From the NCBI GenBank assembly GCA_009746045.1, contig RPFO01000253.1:5115145-5179144 (forward strand): a DNA stretch of 64,000 nucleotides. Direction: 5' to 3'. Position 1 is the first letter of the stretch; the number at the start of each line of letters is the position of its first letter. Below the pieces are notes generated by a model, which did no database searches, was not told the origin of the DNA, and worked only from the letters and a program-made list of their open reading frames with translations. This document shows positions 21,241-30,802 of the stretch, piece by piece. This stretch comes from Mesostigma viride. Taxonomy: Eukaryota; Streptophyta; Mesostigmatophyceae; Mesostigmatales; Mesostigmataceae. The position numbers and the translations under genes are program-made.

Positions 21241-21702
21241 GATGGATGGATGGATGGATGGATGGATGGATGGATGGATGGATGGATGGATGGGTGGGTG
21301 GGTGGGTGGGTGGATGGATGGATGGATGGGTGGGTGGGTGGGTGGGTGGGTGGGTGGGTGGGTGGGTGGGTGGGTGGGTGGGTGGGTGGGTGGGTGGGTG
21401 GGTGGGTGGGTGGGTGGGTGGGTGGGTGGGTGGGTGGGTGGGTGGGTGGGTGGGTGGGTGGGTGGGTGGGTGGGTGGGTGGGTGGGTGGGTGGGTGGATG
21501 GATGGATGGATGGATGGGTGGGTGGGTGGGTGGGTGGGTGGGTGGGTGGGTGGGTGGGTGGGTGGGTGGGTGGGTGGGTGGGTGGGTGGGTGGGTGGGTG
21601 GGTGGGTGGGTGGGTGGGTGGGTGGGTGGGTGGGTGGTGGGTGGGTGGGTGGGTGGGTGGGTGGGTGGGTGGGTGGGTGGGTGGGTGGGTGGGTGGGTGG
21701 TG
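21241..21702 (+). repeat. (ATGG/GTGG)n microsatellite, 460 bp
   Basis: Starts as ATGG units and changes to GTGG units with one short ATGG island near 21497. One frame slip occurs near 21637. All three forward frames stay open (WMDGWMGG-type), an artefact of the tetranucleotide. It lies between the convergent transposase and oxygenase genes. Confidence 0.97.
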
Positions 21703-21857
21703 GACTACTTACACAATACAATAATCTAGTGCTTAACGGTTGGGGGATGATGCAGACGATATTTGTTTAAACTTTTGTGTAATTATTTTCTAATGAGATT
21801 AGCATAGTACTCCGTGGCATGCCTTGGCGCATGACACGCAAGTACTTACTTACTTAC

Positions 21858-22856
21858 TTACACAATCACTGGGCAAACGCTATCTGCGAGACCCTGGTTG
21901 CCCAATCGCCTTGCCGTGCTGATGCCCTTGAAAAAAATGCGGCGATTTTCCACCTGGTACGCGGCACCAGCATGCACATGTGCTCCATGCCACAAGACAA
22001 CATCACCAGGATTGAGCATCACCTCAGTTTTTCCCTCCCCCCTCTTGGAGATGTCCCTCTTCCTATAATGTCGGATACTATTGTCGTACGAAACCCAACG
22101 TGTGTCGGGTTGTACAGCGATGATGCAACTTACTGGGAAGTATACCTCCCATGCCAAAACTTCACGAGTAAGATCGGAATGGGGCCCCTGTTCTTTGCAG
22201 TTAGCCAGGCTTCGGAGCACCAGCAACTCACGTGGCTTAGGCACGTAGGACATGTCCAGCGCAGCATGCAGGATCTTGACCGCCAATCCCACGACGAGCT
22301 TCCCAAACGGGCTGTCTTCGTCGATAAGGGCTTGGCTACGTTGCTTTGGAGGGAATGAAAACGTCTTGGTGTTCTCGTTGTACTTCCGAAAAATTCTGTC
22401 AAATTTAGTATCCGGCATGTCTTGCGCAGCATTCAGCATCTGCACGCGTACTTCCTCGCTTACGATGCCTCGTATGACAGTGTATCCCCTCTCCCTGATA
22501 TCCGCCGCACACTTCTTTTGTAAAGGGGTTTCGGCAATGTTCCTCTCACGCAATGCCACGTTTTCAATCGCCTTTTCCCCGGCATTCTTCCGGTTGCCCA
22601 CACGGTGGTTCTCTTCGGCTTTCAATGAGGCGGGCGTTTTTTTCTTGGCAGGAACCTTCTTGGCCGCCTCCCGCCTTGCTTTTTGCCTTTCCGCCTGCTG
22701 CTTCCTATATGCCATCAATCCACCAGCCCTCTTGATAGCAGCTTTCTGGTCGATGTCGCGCCACCTGTTTGCCTTCATAATTTTGGCTTGCATCTTCTTC
22801 ATGGCTTTGCACGCCTTGGCGACTTCCTGCTCACTAGCCAAGTCGGATTCCATCAT
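21858..22856 (-). CDS. 2OG-Fe(II) oxygenase (cargo)
   Basis: Single exon, 332 aa. Residues 1-115 are strongly Lys/Arg-rich (for example KAMKKMQAKIMK and AKKVPAKKKTPAS) and could bind nucleic acid. From about 120 a double-stranded beta-helix follows: the iron-binding HxD is H226/D228 in EQGPHSDLTRE, a hydrophobic strand is VSCIIAVQP, and the distal part is GDVVLWHGAHVHAGAAYQ with H293 or H295 as third iron ligand. Arg 305/306 is the likely 2-oxoglutarate-binding residue. All core residues are present, so it may be active; the substrate is unknown. KDZ transposons in fungi and chlorophytes are known to carry TET/JBP-type oxygenases, which makes a DNA-base role possible but unproven. It starts 120 bp from array 2 and diverges from gene B. 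Confidence 0.75.
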   Translation of the reverse strand: MMESDLASEQEVAKACKAMKKMQAKIMKANRWRDIDQKAAIKRAGGLMAYRKQQAERQKARREAAKKVPAKKKTPASLKAEENHRVGNRKNAGEKAIENVALRERNIAETPLQKKCAADIRERGYTVIRGIVSEEVRVQMLNAAQDMPDTKFDRIFRKYNENTKTFSFPPKQRSQALIDEDSPFGKLVVGLAVKILHAALDMSYVPKPRELLVLRSLANCKEQGPHSDLTREVLAWEVYFPVSCIIAVQPDTRWVSYDNSIRHYRKRDISKRGEGKTEVMLNPGDVVLWHGAHVHAGAAYQVENRRIFFKGISTARRLGNQGLADSVCPVIV

Positions 22857-22974
22857 ATACCGGCAAAGAAAACAGGGTTTAAAAGCAACCGAGTATATGT
22901 AAAGGCTATCGATCGTGCTGTTTAGGGTTAAATACCAACCTTCAGTAAAAAATTAATTGGCGGGCTGCCATGCA

Positions 22975-23506
22975 CAACATCGGGTCGCTGCGTACCTGCC
23001 GTGGGAAGGAGGGGGGTGATACACAAATACCGTACAAGTGATACACAAATACCGTACAAGTGATACACAATTGCAGCCAGGACAACAGCGGGTCGCTGCG
23101 TACCTGCCGTGGGAAGGAGGACAAGTGATACACAAATACGCTACAAGTGATACACAACTGCCGCCAGTATAACAGCGGGTCGCTGCGTACCTGCCGTGGG
23201 AAGGAGGACAAGTGATACACAAATACGCTACAAGTGATACACAAATACGCTACAAGTGATACACAATTGCAGCCAGGGCAACAGCGGGTCGCTGCGTACC
23301 TGCCGTGGGAAGGAGGACAAGTGATACACAAATACTCTACAAGTGATACACAACTGCCGCCAGTATAACAGCGGGTCGCTGCGTACCTGCCGTGGGAAGG
23401 AGGACAAGTGATACACAAATACGCTACAAGTGATACACAATTGCAGCCAGGACAACAGCGGTCGCTGCGTACCTGCCGTGGGAAGGAGGACAAGTGATAC
23501 ACAAAT
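22975..23506 (-). promoter_or_regulatory. Intergenic repeat array 2 (inverted orientation)
   Basis: Five to six copies of the same compound unit as arrays 1 and 3, here reading on the minus strand (CTGCCGTGGGAAGGAGG ... GTGATACACAAATAC). It fills most of the gap between the oxygenase start (22856, minus) and gene B start (23658, plus). Confidence 0.8.
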
Positions 23507-23657
23507 ACGTGTCTGTATTGAGGTAGTGCCACGCGAATGGTTTTACAGTGCAGTGCAGGCAGCGCTATAATGTGTACCCCCGATCACGTGAGCCTGAGCT
23601 AATTATTGGATCACGCAGCGACGGTAATTACTTTGCAGGCAGTACGCAACCGTAGCA

Positions 23658-25072
23658 ATGGACGCTAAAGATCGTCGACCCGTTTGGGAGTCACAAGAGT
23701 TTAAAGCCGCGATGGAATATGCGCGCAGTAATTTCGAAGTGGAGGTAAGTTCCTTCATGAGTACTCACATTGTAGTATTGCTTGTGATTCATCGGCGGGT
23801 ATATGTATCTCATGGGTAAGAATGTCCCGTTGGAAGCACCGTTTCGGGTCGCGGGGTATCTGCTGCCGACCAATAAATCCATGGTTACTGACTGTCTTTG
23901 ATGGCAGTGCTAATCATGGCGCGTGACCATCATTACATAACGGTCCTGGGTTTGTCGAGCGGGTGCCTGCGTGTGTCTCGCTGTGCGTCTCTGCCCTTGC
24001 ACCGCAGGCGCAACAGTATCAGCGGCCCGAGCAATTCGCGCAAGCGTCCAAAGGGTTTGAGAGCACATCCAACTGGGAGAGACTGGGGGTATCAAAGTTC
24101 ATGCTAGACGCATTGAAGGGCCGTCGGCCGCGCAAGGGCCGTGGGCCGCGGGCCGTGGGCCGTGCTCATTTTCAGCCTGTCGCAGCTGGTAATGAGGCCA
24201 TGGAGAAGCCCGGAGAGGTGGCGGGGACCGAGGAGAGTGATGAGGGCGAGGGAGAGGTTGCGCAGGCGGTCAGCGGTGAGAAGAATAAGAAGAAGAAGAA
24301 TGTGAAGGAGACACCGTATTTGGTTGCGGTAAGTTCCCCTTTGCTTCTTCATGTGCTGCGCGTGTACATGGATGTTTGTATACTACTACGAAGTTAGAGG
24401 AAGCATGAACAGCAATGCTGGACATGTGTGGACTGTTCTTCTCATGTGTTGTTGCTGTAAACCGTGGCTGTGCTGATTTGTGCATATCCTTGACATGTGT
24501 GCAGAGGAAGCAACTAACGCGGGCGGTTGATTATTGGAGCGGCCAGTGTCTGAAGGAGAAGAGGGGATGGAAGGATGCCAGGTTACACAAAAAGGCCACA
24601 GGCACGCCTGGGGTAGAGGGCCCATCGCAGGGAGCCGTCACGGGGCACGCCACCGGTGAGCCTATGGAGATACAGGACCCAGTGGGTGCTTGCTCGCAGG
24701 CGGCAGCTGTACCTGGAGAAGGGTTGTCGGGACCGCCGGGGTATTCACTTGTCAGGGAGGCCGCGGCGTTGTGTCAGATGATGTGCGACCGCGCAGTGGC
24801 GTCGTTGCCCCACCTGGCGGCTCCGTTGGTTAATGCGGGGGAGGGCTCCTTCGAGCCGCGCACGCTGGCACACATGGCACTGTCTGCTCAGGTAGGCGAC
24901 TGTGTGATTGCTTGTTGCATGCAACATGTTGACGACAATCTTTATTTGCATATGGGAACAGCGCGTTGATGACTTATTCATATCTGACAGCATTATGTGG
25001 CCTGATGTTTCTCTCCGGATGACGTACAAAAATGTGAGGCACAGCACACGCATATGCCGCTCCCTGCGTTAG
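23658..25072 (+). CDS. CACTA-element gene B, four-exon protein of unknown function
   Basis: A fully phase-consistent model: exons 23658-23744, 24008-24328, 24505-24891 and 24962-25072, all joining in phase zero with GT donors (GTAAGT, GTAAGT, GTAGGC) and CAG acceptors. It gives about 301 aa. It starts MDAKDRRPVWESQEFKAAME and has a basic region GRRPRKGRGPRAVGR, an acidic stretch followed by a Lys cluster (KNKKKKN), and ends RHSTRICRSLR. The N-terminal part and the basic patches suggest a nuclear protein. I do not recognise a family. It diverges from the oxygenase across array 2. Confidence 0.65.
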
Positions 25073-25390
25073 CGGGCGATGACGGCAGTCACGGAGGCGT
25101 GTGCGCCTCTGGACATGTGAATATCGGCTGTACTCTTTGCTGATACTGCATGAATGACTCAATGCGTAACCCGCTTTCTCTCAGCACTCAATCTGTGGCA
25201 CGAGAGGGGTGAGGGGGGGCGGCATTGGATCGACCACATACTGAAGAGATGTAGAAGCATACAGATGGGAGGGGAAGCCAAAGTTACAGTTGCAAGGAGA
25301 CGTGTCCAAGGGGGGAGGGGGGCAGAGAATTGGAATTGAGTAGGATGATGCAGCCAGATGGTATTGGCAACAGGACGGAAAGAATGTGGG

Positions 25391-25612
25391 TGTAATGGGT
25401 GCTGGCATGCATGGACGAGTGTCATAGGGTGCTGGTATGCGTGGATGGGTGTAATGGGGTGCTGGCATGCGTGGATGGGTGTAATGGGGTGGTGGCATGC
25501 GTGGATGGGTGTAATGGGGTGCTGGCATGCGTGCACGAGTGTAATGGGGTGCTGGCATGCGTGCACGAGTGTAATGGGGTGCTGGCATGCATGGATGGGT
25601 GTAATGGAAGAG
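25391..25612 (+). repeat. 30 bp minisatellite
   Basis: About seven copies of a 30 bp unit (GGTGCTGGCATGCGTGGATG plus GGTGTAATGG) with small variants. The period is a multiple of three, so frames stay open, but there is no evidence that it is translated. Confidence 0.85.
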
Positions 25613-25685
25613 AATACGCATCCTTTTTGCCGGGGGCCTTACACCTTTCCCCTAAACTCCTTGTTTTACTTTATTCTGTGGGAAC

Positions 25686-27367
25686 ATGCAGCTGGGAGGC
25701 ATCCACATGCATGGAGTAACGGCTCCACTTGGGCAGCCAGGACATGCGACCACTGGGCAGCCCCCCGAGGGCCTGGCAACGGCAGGGAGACTAACGGCAG
25801 GGAGACGGCCGAAGAAGCAGGCAACTGGGCAGCCGGGGAGGGCGGCACAGGGGCCAGGGGCAGAGGCGGAGGTGGCGGGGAGGGGGGTGGAGGAGGGAGT
25901 TCCCGAGACGATGGCGGAGGAGGGGGAGACGGGGGCGGAGGCGGGGAGGAAGGCGGAGGCGGCGGGGACGGGGGGGACGAGACAGTTCCAGAGACGATGG
26001 CGGAGGAGGGGGAGACGGGGGCCGAGGCGGGGAGGAAGGCGGAGGCGGCGGGGACGGGGGGGGCCGAGGGAGTTCCAGAGACGAGGGGTGCGGAGGTGGG
26101 GCCGGTGGCGGATGCGGCGGGGAGGAAGGCGGAGGCGGCGGGGACGGGGGGGACGAGACAGTTCCAGAGACGATGGCGGAGGAGGGGGAGACGGGGGCCG
26201 AGGCGGGGAGGAAGGCGGAGGCGGCGGGGACGGGGGGGCCGAGGGAGTTCCAGAGACGAGGGGTGCGGAGGTGGGGCCGGTGGCGGATGCGGCGGGGAGG
26301 AAGGCGGAGGCGGCGGGGACGGGGGGGACGAGACAGTTCCAGAGACGATGGCGGAGGAGGGGGAGACGGGGGCCGAGGCGGGGAGGAAGGCGGAGGCGGC
26401 GGGGACGGGGGGGCCGAGGGAGTTCCAGAGACGAGGGGTGCGGAGGTGGGGCCGGTGGCGGATGCGGCGGGGAGGAAGGCGGAGGCAGCGGGGACGGGGG
26501 GGGACGAGGGAGTTCCAGAGACGAGGGGTGCGGAGGTGGGGCCGGTGGCGGATGCGGCGGGGGGGAAGGCGGAGGCGGCGGGGAGGGGGGTGGGGGAGGG
26601 AGTTCCAGACTCGAGGCATGCGGAGGTGGGGCCGGGGGGGAAGGCGGAGGCGGCGGGGAGGGGGTACGTGGAGGTGGTTGAGTTAGGGTCCTCCACCGAT
26701 GAGGAGGACCGCGGCACGGTCATTGGGAAGCCAAAAAAGAGGAAGAGGAAGGTGGCTGAAAGTCAGGGATCGACGCCGGCGGCGAAGGAGGTAGTGGCGT
26801 CGCCAGGGCCGCAGACGAGGAGGAGGCGGGCTGCACAGCAGGCTGCGGAGACGTCGAACAGGGGGGGAAGGACGGAGATCCAGACTCGAGGGGTGTGGAG
26901 GTGGGGACGGGGGGCAAGGCGGAGGCGGCGGGTACGGGGGGGGACGAGGGAGTTCCCGAGACGATGGCGGAGGAGGGGGAGACGGGGGGGAAGGCGGAGG
27001 CGCTGCAGAAGGGGAAGCGTGGTGCGAGGCAGAGAGCGGAGGCGGCGATGAAGGTAGTGGTGGTGGTCGATCCTCAGGCGAGTGCGGCGGCAGAGGGGAC
27101 GGTGGGGAAGCCGCCAGGGCCACAGTCGAGTGAGAAGGCAGCGGGGGTGAAGGCGGGAGACTGCGCCGATCTTCCCCTCGACCTGGCTCAGGATGATGAT
27201 GATGCAGGGACTGCCAGCCCTGTGGAGATCGATCGCACCACTGACCCGGCATTTCCGGCAGAGTGTCCTGGTCCCGACGAGGACTGCAGGCACTGCACGA
27301 AGAGTGCGGAACTGTTGAGAAAGCACGGTGAGCACAGGGTGAAGGCTGGCCGGGAGCACACGGGGAG
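25686..27367 (+). CDS. Repetitive Ala/Glu/Gly-rich protein with nuclear signal
   Basis: A GC-rich reading built from tandem segments such as VPETMAEEGETGAEAG, RKAEAAGTGG and VPETRGAEVGPVADAAG, encoded by the 25880-26660 minisatellite. After it come GKPKKRKRKVAES, a strong basic nuclear signal, and a Cys pair in DEDCRHCTKSAELL. The frame slips repeatedly at runs of six to eight G, between about 25960 and 26860, so the exact protein cannot be written from this sequence. It probably leads into the 27368-28249 domain as one gene. The start is uncertain. Confidence 0.45.
25880..26660 (+). repeat. 87 bp-type coding minisatellite
   Basis: Eight to nine copies of units of about 80-90 bp in two alternating forms, one carrying GACGATGGCGGAGGAGGG and the other GACGAGGGGTGCGGAGGTG. 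All share GGAAGGCGGAGGCGGCGGGG. Unit-to-unit differences lie mainly in G-run lengths, which shift the reading frame. Confidence 0.85.
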
Positions 27368-28249
27368 ATGGGGGATTTCAGCTGTGCCCCAGACGCTGCC
27401 ATCGAGTTTGCCAACGCGGGAGCTGCGGTGGTGTCTGGTGGCGGGGTCGGGCTAGCACAGCTTCTCACGGGTCGAGCGAGGGGTCGCGCCCATGACCCCC
27501 AGCGATGCGAGCTGGGCCTGGTCATCATCCGGTGGTTTATCGCTATCGATACAGAGCCGCGCAAGCAATACGAGAAGTGGCAGAAGAGGGTGCACACAGC
27601 ATGCGCTGATTACCAGCAGAAGAGGTTGGGCGAGTGCCTGTCTGCTGCCAGCTGCTTGACGACTGTGATGTGGCATCTGCAGGGGTGCGACCTCCGCGAA
27701 GTAGGCCACACTTGTCGCCCCACGGAGGAGCTGCTCGTGAAGCTTCCTATCGACTGCCACATGAAGTGCACGCCATCGCGACGCAATGCAGGTGGACACT
27801 CCATCCTCGAGGCCATCCAGATGGCGCTGACCCAAGGGTGCGGCACCAACGGTAAGACGTTGTGCACCCCTGGGTGCGCGGGTTTCCATGAACGCTCTGT
27901 ACGAGTCTTCAAGACTGTCCCCTCCATGATCCCGGTCTACGACTTGTTCCAGGGCCCTCTGCCGGCAAAGACTGCGCACCAACTGCCGGAAGAGATCGTG
28001 GTACGCATCACGGTGGGGGGCGAAGAGCGTAAACAGTACGAGGTGACTGCGTGGCTCTGCGCCGTCCTCGTGTATAAACAGGAGAAGCACTGGCAGCTCC
28101 TACGGCGCGTTGGCAGGGCCGAGAAGTGGCGTGAAGTGGACAGTTACTATCACGCCAGGTGCACGGTGCCCTTGGAAGCACCAATTGGCGACAGGGCCAA
28201 GGACACGCAAGCCTGCATGTATATTGTGGCTGAGGCACACCCTGTTTAG
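27368..28249 (+). CDS. C-terminal Cys/His-rich domain, possibly USP-like
   Basis: An open reading of about 290 codons with normal composition. It has many Cys (CHMKCTPSRRN, GCGTNGKTLCTPGCAGFH), then PEEIVVRITVGGEERKQYEV, then EKHWQLLRR, KWREVDSY and a hydrophobic end ACMYIVAEAHPV. The last part resembles the end of ubiquitin-specific proteases (YxL..VI, then H in GHY, W..DD, then a hydrophobic strand). KHW replaces GHY and no Cys box is identifiable, so the assignment is weak and activity doubtful. It probably forms one gene with 25686-27367. Confidence 0.4.
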   Translation: MGDFSCAPDAAIEFANAGAAVVSGGGVGLAQLLTGRARGRAHDPQRCELGLVIIRWFIAIDTEPRKQYEKWQKRVHTACADYQQKRLGECLSAASCLTTVMWHLQGCDLREVGHTCRPTEELLVKLPIDCHMKCTPSRRNAGGHSILEAIQMALTQGCGTNGKTLCTPGCAGFHERSVRVFKTVPSMIPVYDLFQGPLPAKTAHQLPEEIVVRITVGGEERKQYEVTAWLCAVLVYKQEKHWQLLRRVGRAEKWREVDSYYHARCTVPLEAPIGDRAKDTQACMYIVAEAHPV

Positions 28250-29288
28250 GTGTTCACCATGCACGCATGTATCCTGGGGTTCCCGGCTTTGTCTCAATAG
28301 CTGCAGCTCCAGTTTCATCCTGTCATGGCCTGACAGGAGCATAGGTACAAAACTTGAATCCTGGACACATGTATGGAGTGAGAGATGTATTCCTGGACGA
28401 ATGCATGATGAACAAGGCCCACATGGATCGAGCACACTTGTTGCACACATTGCATTAATGCCCATGCAGCTTTGTCAAGAAGGCTCCACGCCCATGATAA
28501 TATGTTTTACTACCCAGGGTAAGGATGACCCTGCATGGTGTAAAGGAGACAGCCTGGTGTGATTGCATCCCCTATGCATCTGCTGACCTTGGGACTGTTT
28601 TAAATGCATTGCACCCACACTGTATAGATGCCAGGCGGTGCTACTGAGCATTTCAGATGGCACCTGTGACCTGACTAGATCCTTTATACTGAAAGAAGGA
28701 CAGGTGTATCAGTTCCCCTGTTGTTGTGTATAGCCATCAAGGATATCATGGTAGCTAGCATTATATTAAGTGAGACAACTATAATTCTTAGGGTTATTTT
28801 GCTCCACGAGGGCCCCAGCAGGAGCGAGTTACTAATTAAGTCTGGGCCGCTGTTTTTAGGCTATATAGTAGTGGACCTACATGTACATAGCACCGTCTTG
28901 GGGAGACATCCACTATCTTTGTTGGGGAAAAGAATTTGTCCGCGACCCCACAACGGCCACACGATACTATTCCATGAATTAATTTGTTATGTTCGAAAGG
29001 TACGTGTTACAAATATAGGAATTAATAACATGAAATCATGTAACACATGTGCAGCTGACTAGGGGCATATTAGTTGTCTCACTTCAAATATGGCGTTGGA
29101 TCACCATGCGTCCATGTCCCAGTTAATAGGGTTTTTACTACATTATGGGATACAACCTGTTGGTGATGGGTGTAAACTGCCACCTACTCGATCTGGGTGC
29201 ACAAGTGCACACGCACCTCCATGTATTCCAGGAAGCACGCTAGACAGGACCCCTAGGGTAGAGAGCTTAGATACAACAGTGTTGGCTT
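28250..29288. other. No gene seen between convergent genes
   Basis: AT-richer sequence between the 28249 stop and the LINE-tail repeat. Short ORFs only, without splice or motif support. Confidence 0.5.
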
Positions 29289-29945
29289 CATGTTGTAAAA
29301 TGCTTTGACCGGTAGGATTGCGTGTCCCCATCCATCCATCCATCCATCCATCCATCCATCCATCCATCCATCCATCCATCCATCCATCCATCCATCCATC
29401 CATCCATCCCTCCATCCATCCATCCATCCATCCATCCATCCATCCTCCATCCATCCATCCATCCATCCATCCATCCATCCATCCATCCATCCATCCATCC
29501 ATCCATCCATCCATCCATCCATCCATCCATCCATCCATCCATCCATCCATCCATCCATCCATCCATCCATCCATCCATCCATCCATCCATCCATCCATCC
29601 ATCCATCCATCCATCCATCCATCCATCCATCCATCCATCCATCCATCCATCCATCCATCCATCCATCCATACATCCATCCATCCATACATCCATCCATAC
29701 ATCCATCCATACATCCACACATCCATCCATCCATCCATCCATCCATACATCCATCCATACATCCATACATCCATCCATCGGGGTTAATGCTCCGTGACTC
29801 CGCGACGCGAGCACGAGTTTAATTATATAATTCATTAATGTATACAGGCAGCAAATTAATTAATTAAATTAACTCGTGCTCGCGTCGCGGAGTCACGGAG
29901 CACGTGTCTATTAATTAATTTATTAATGTGCACAAAATTTATTAA
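29289..29945 (+). repeat. LINE 3' tail with (CCAT)n, 450 bp
   Basis: Begins GACCGGTAGGATTGCGTG, then CCAT repeats from 29327 to 29779 with a few CTCC and ACAT variants, then CGGGGTTAATGCTCCGTGAC and an AT-rich end. These are the LINE-A tail modules in the same order, so this is a 5'-truncated LINE end whose internal CCAT block expanded. From 29860 an inverted copy of the GAGTCACGGAGCAC module follows. Confidence 0.75.
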
Positions 29946-30264
29946 TTAATTAACTAGCTTATTAATTAATTGGCGTGTCACGAGTTGAATACAAAATTTA
30001 AACTGATGGAATTGGCGTCTCCGCATGTGCAGAGGACATGCATGGGGGTGCTAGTCCTCTTTAAGTGATTTGGAGAAAGATGATGGACATGGCCACGTGG
30101 GCCCATGGTCATGAATTTATTGATTAATTAATAGACACGTGACTGTGCAGGTCATAGAGGCCAACAAGCCCCATGCAGTGGGGAAGGAACGTGTTTTCAA
30201 ACGAGGGCGGCATGCCAACAAAGACCCCTAGGGTCGCGACCATCACAAAGAGAACATAGAACTG

Positions 30265-30600
30265 TTTTGTAGATAGCTTTGACCGGTAGGATTGCGTGCA
30301 CCCCTCCCTCCCTCCCTCCCTCCTCCCTCCCTCCCTCCCTCCCTCCCTCCCTCCCTCCCTCCCTCCCTCCCTCCTCCTCCCTCCCTCCCTCCCTCCCTCC
30401 CTCCCTCCCTCCCTCTCCCTCCCTCCCTCCCTCCCTCCCTCCTCCCTCCCTCCCTCCCTCCCTCCCTCCCTCCCTCCCTCCCTCCCTCCCTCCCTCCACC
30501 CTAAACCCTCCCTCCCTCCCTCCCTCCATCCATCCATCCGGGTTAATGCTCCGTGACTCCCAGTGGCAGCACGAGTTTAATTATATAATTAATTAATGTG
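30265..30600 (+). repeat. LINE 3' tail with (CCCT)n, 235 bp
   Basis: Same flanks as the previous entry (GACCGGTAGGATTGCGTG before, GGGTTAATGCTCCGTGACTC after), but the inner block is CCCT with a few CCAT units at its end. Two neighbouring copies with different motifs at the same internal site show that the block expands after insertion. Confidence 0.75.
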
Positions 30601-30802
30601 GACATGTGTGTGCATGGGCAAAAGCTGGCTAACTCAATCAAAAGACGTGATAATAATTTAGTACTTAATAAGTTAATTAATAAGACATGTGCACCGTGTG
30701 TACAACAGGCATCAGTAATCACCGATAAGTAAACCAAGGCAACCACGATGTTAGATCATGGATCCAAGTCGACAAAGCTGCTGTCACGGTATCCTACATG
30801 TC

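Noticed and set aside
21206-21770. Long WMDGWMGG / THPPTHPP-type readings
   Set aside because: They come from the (ATGG/GTGG)n array, which is open in all frames; no coding signal outside the array.
25666-26723. Pro-rich proteins on the minus strand of the 87 bp minisatellite
   Set aside because: Mirror frames of a GC-rich repeat. The plus strand leads into normal-composition coding sequence and a nuclear signal.
29253-29835. SIHPSIHP / WMDGWMDG readings
   Set aside because: Open frames of the (CCAT)n array inside a LINE tail, not a protein.
30124-30596. PPSLPPSL / GGREGGRE readings
   Set aside because: Open frames of the (CCCT)n array.
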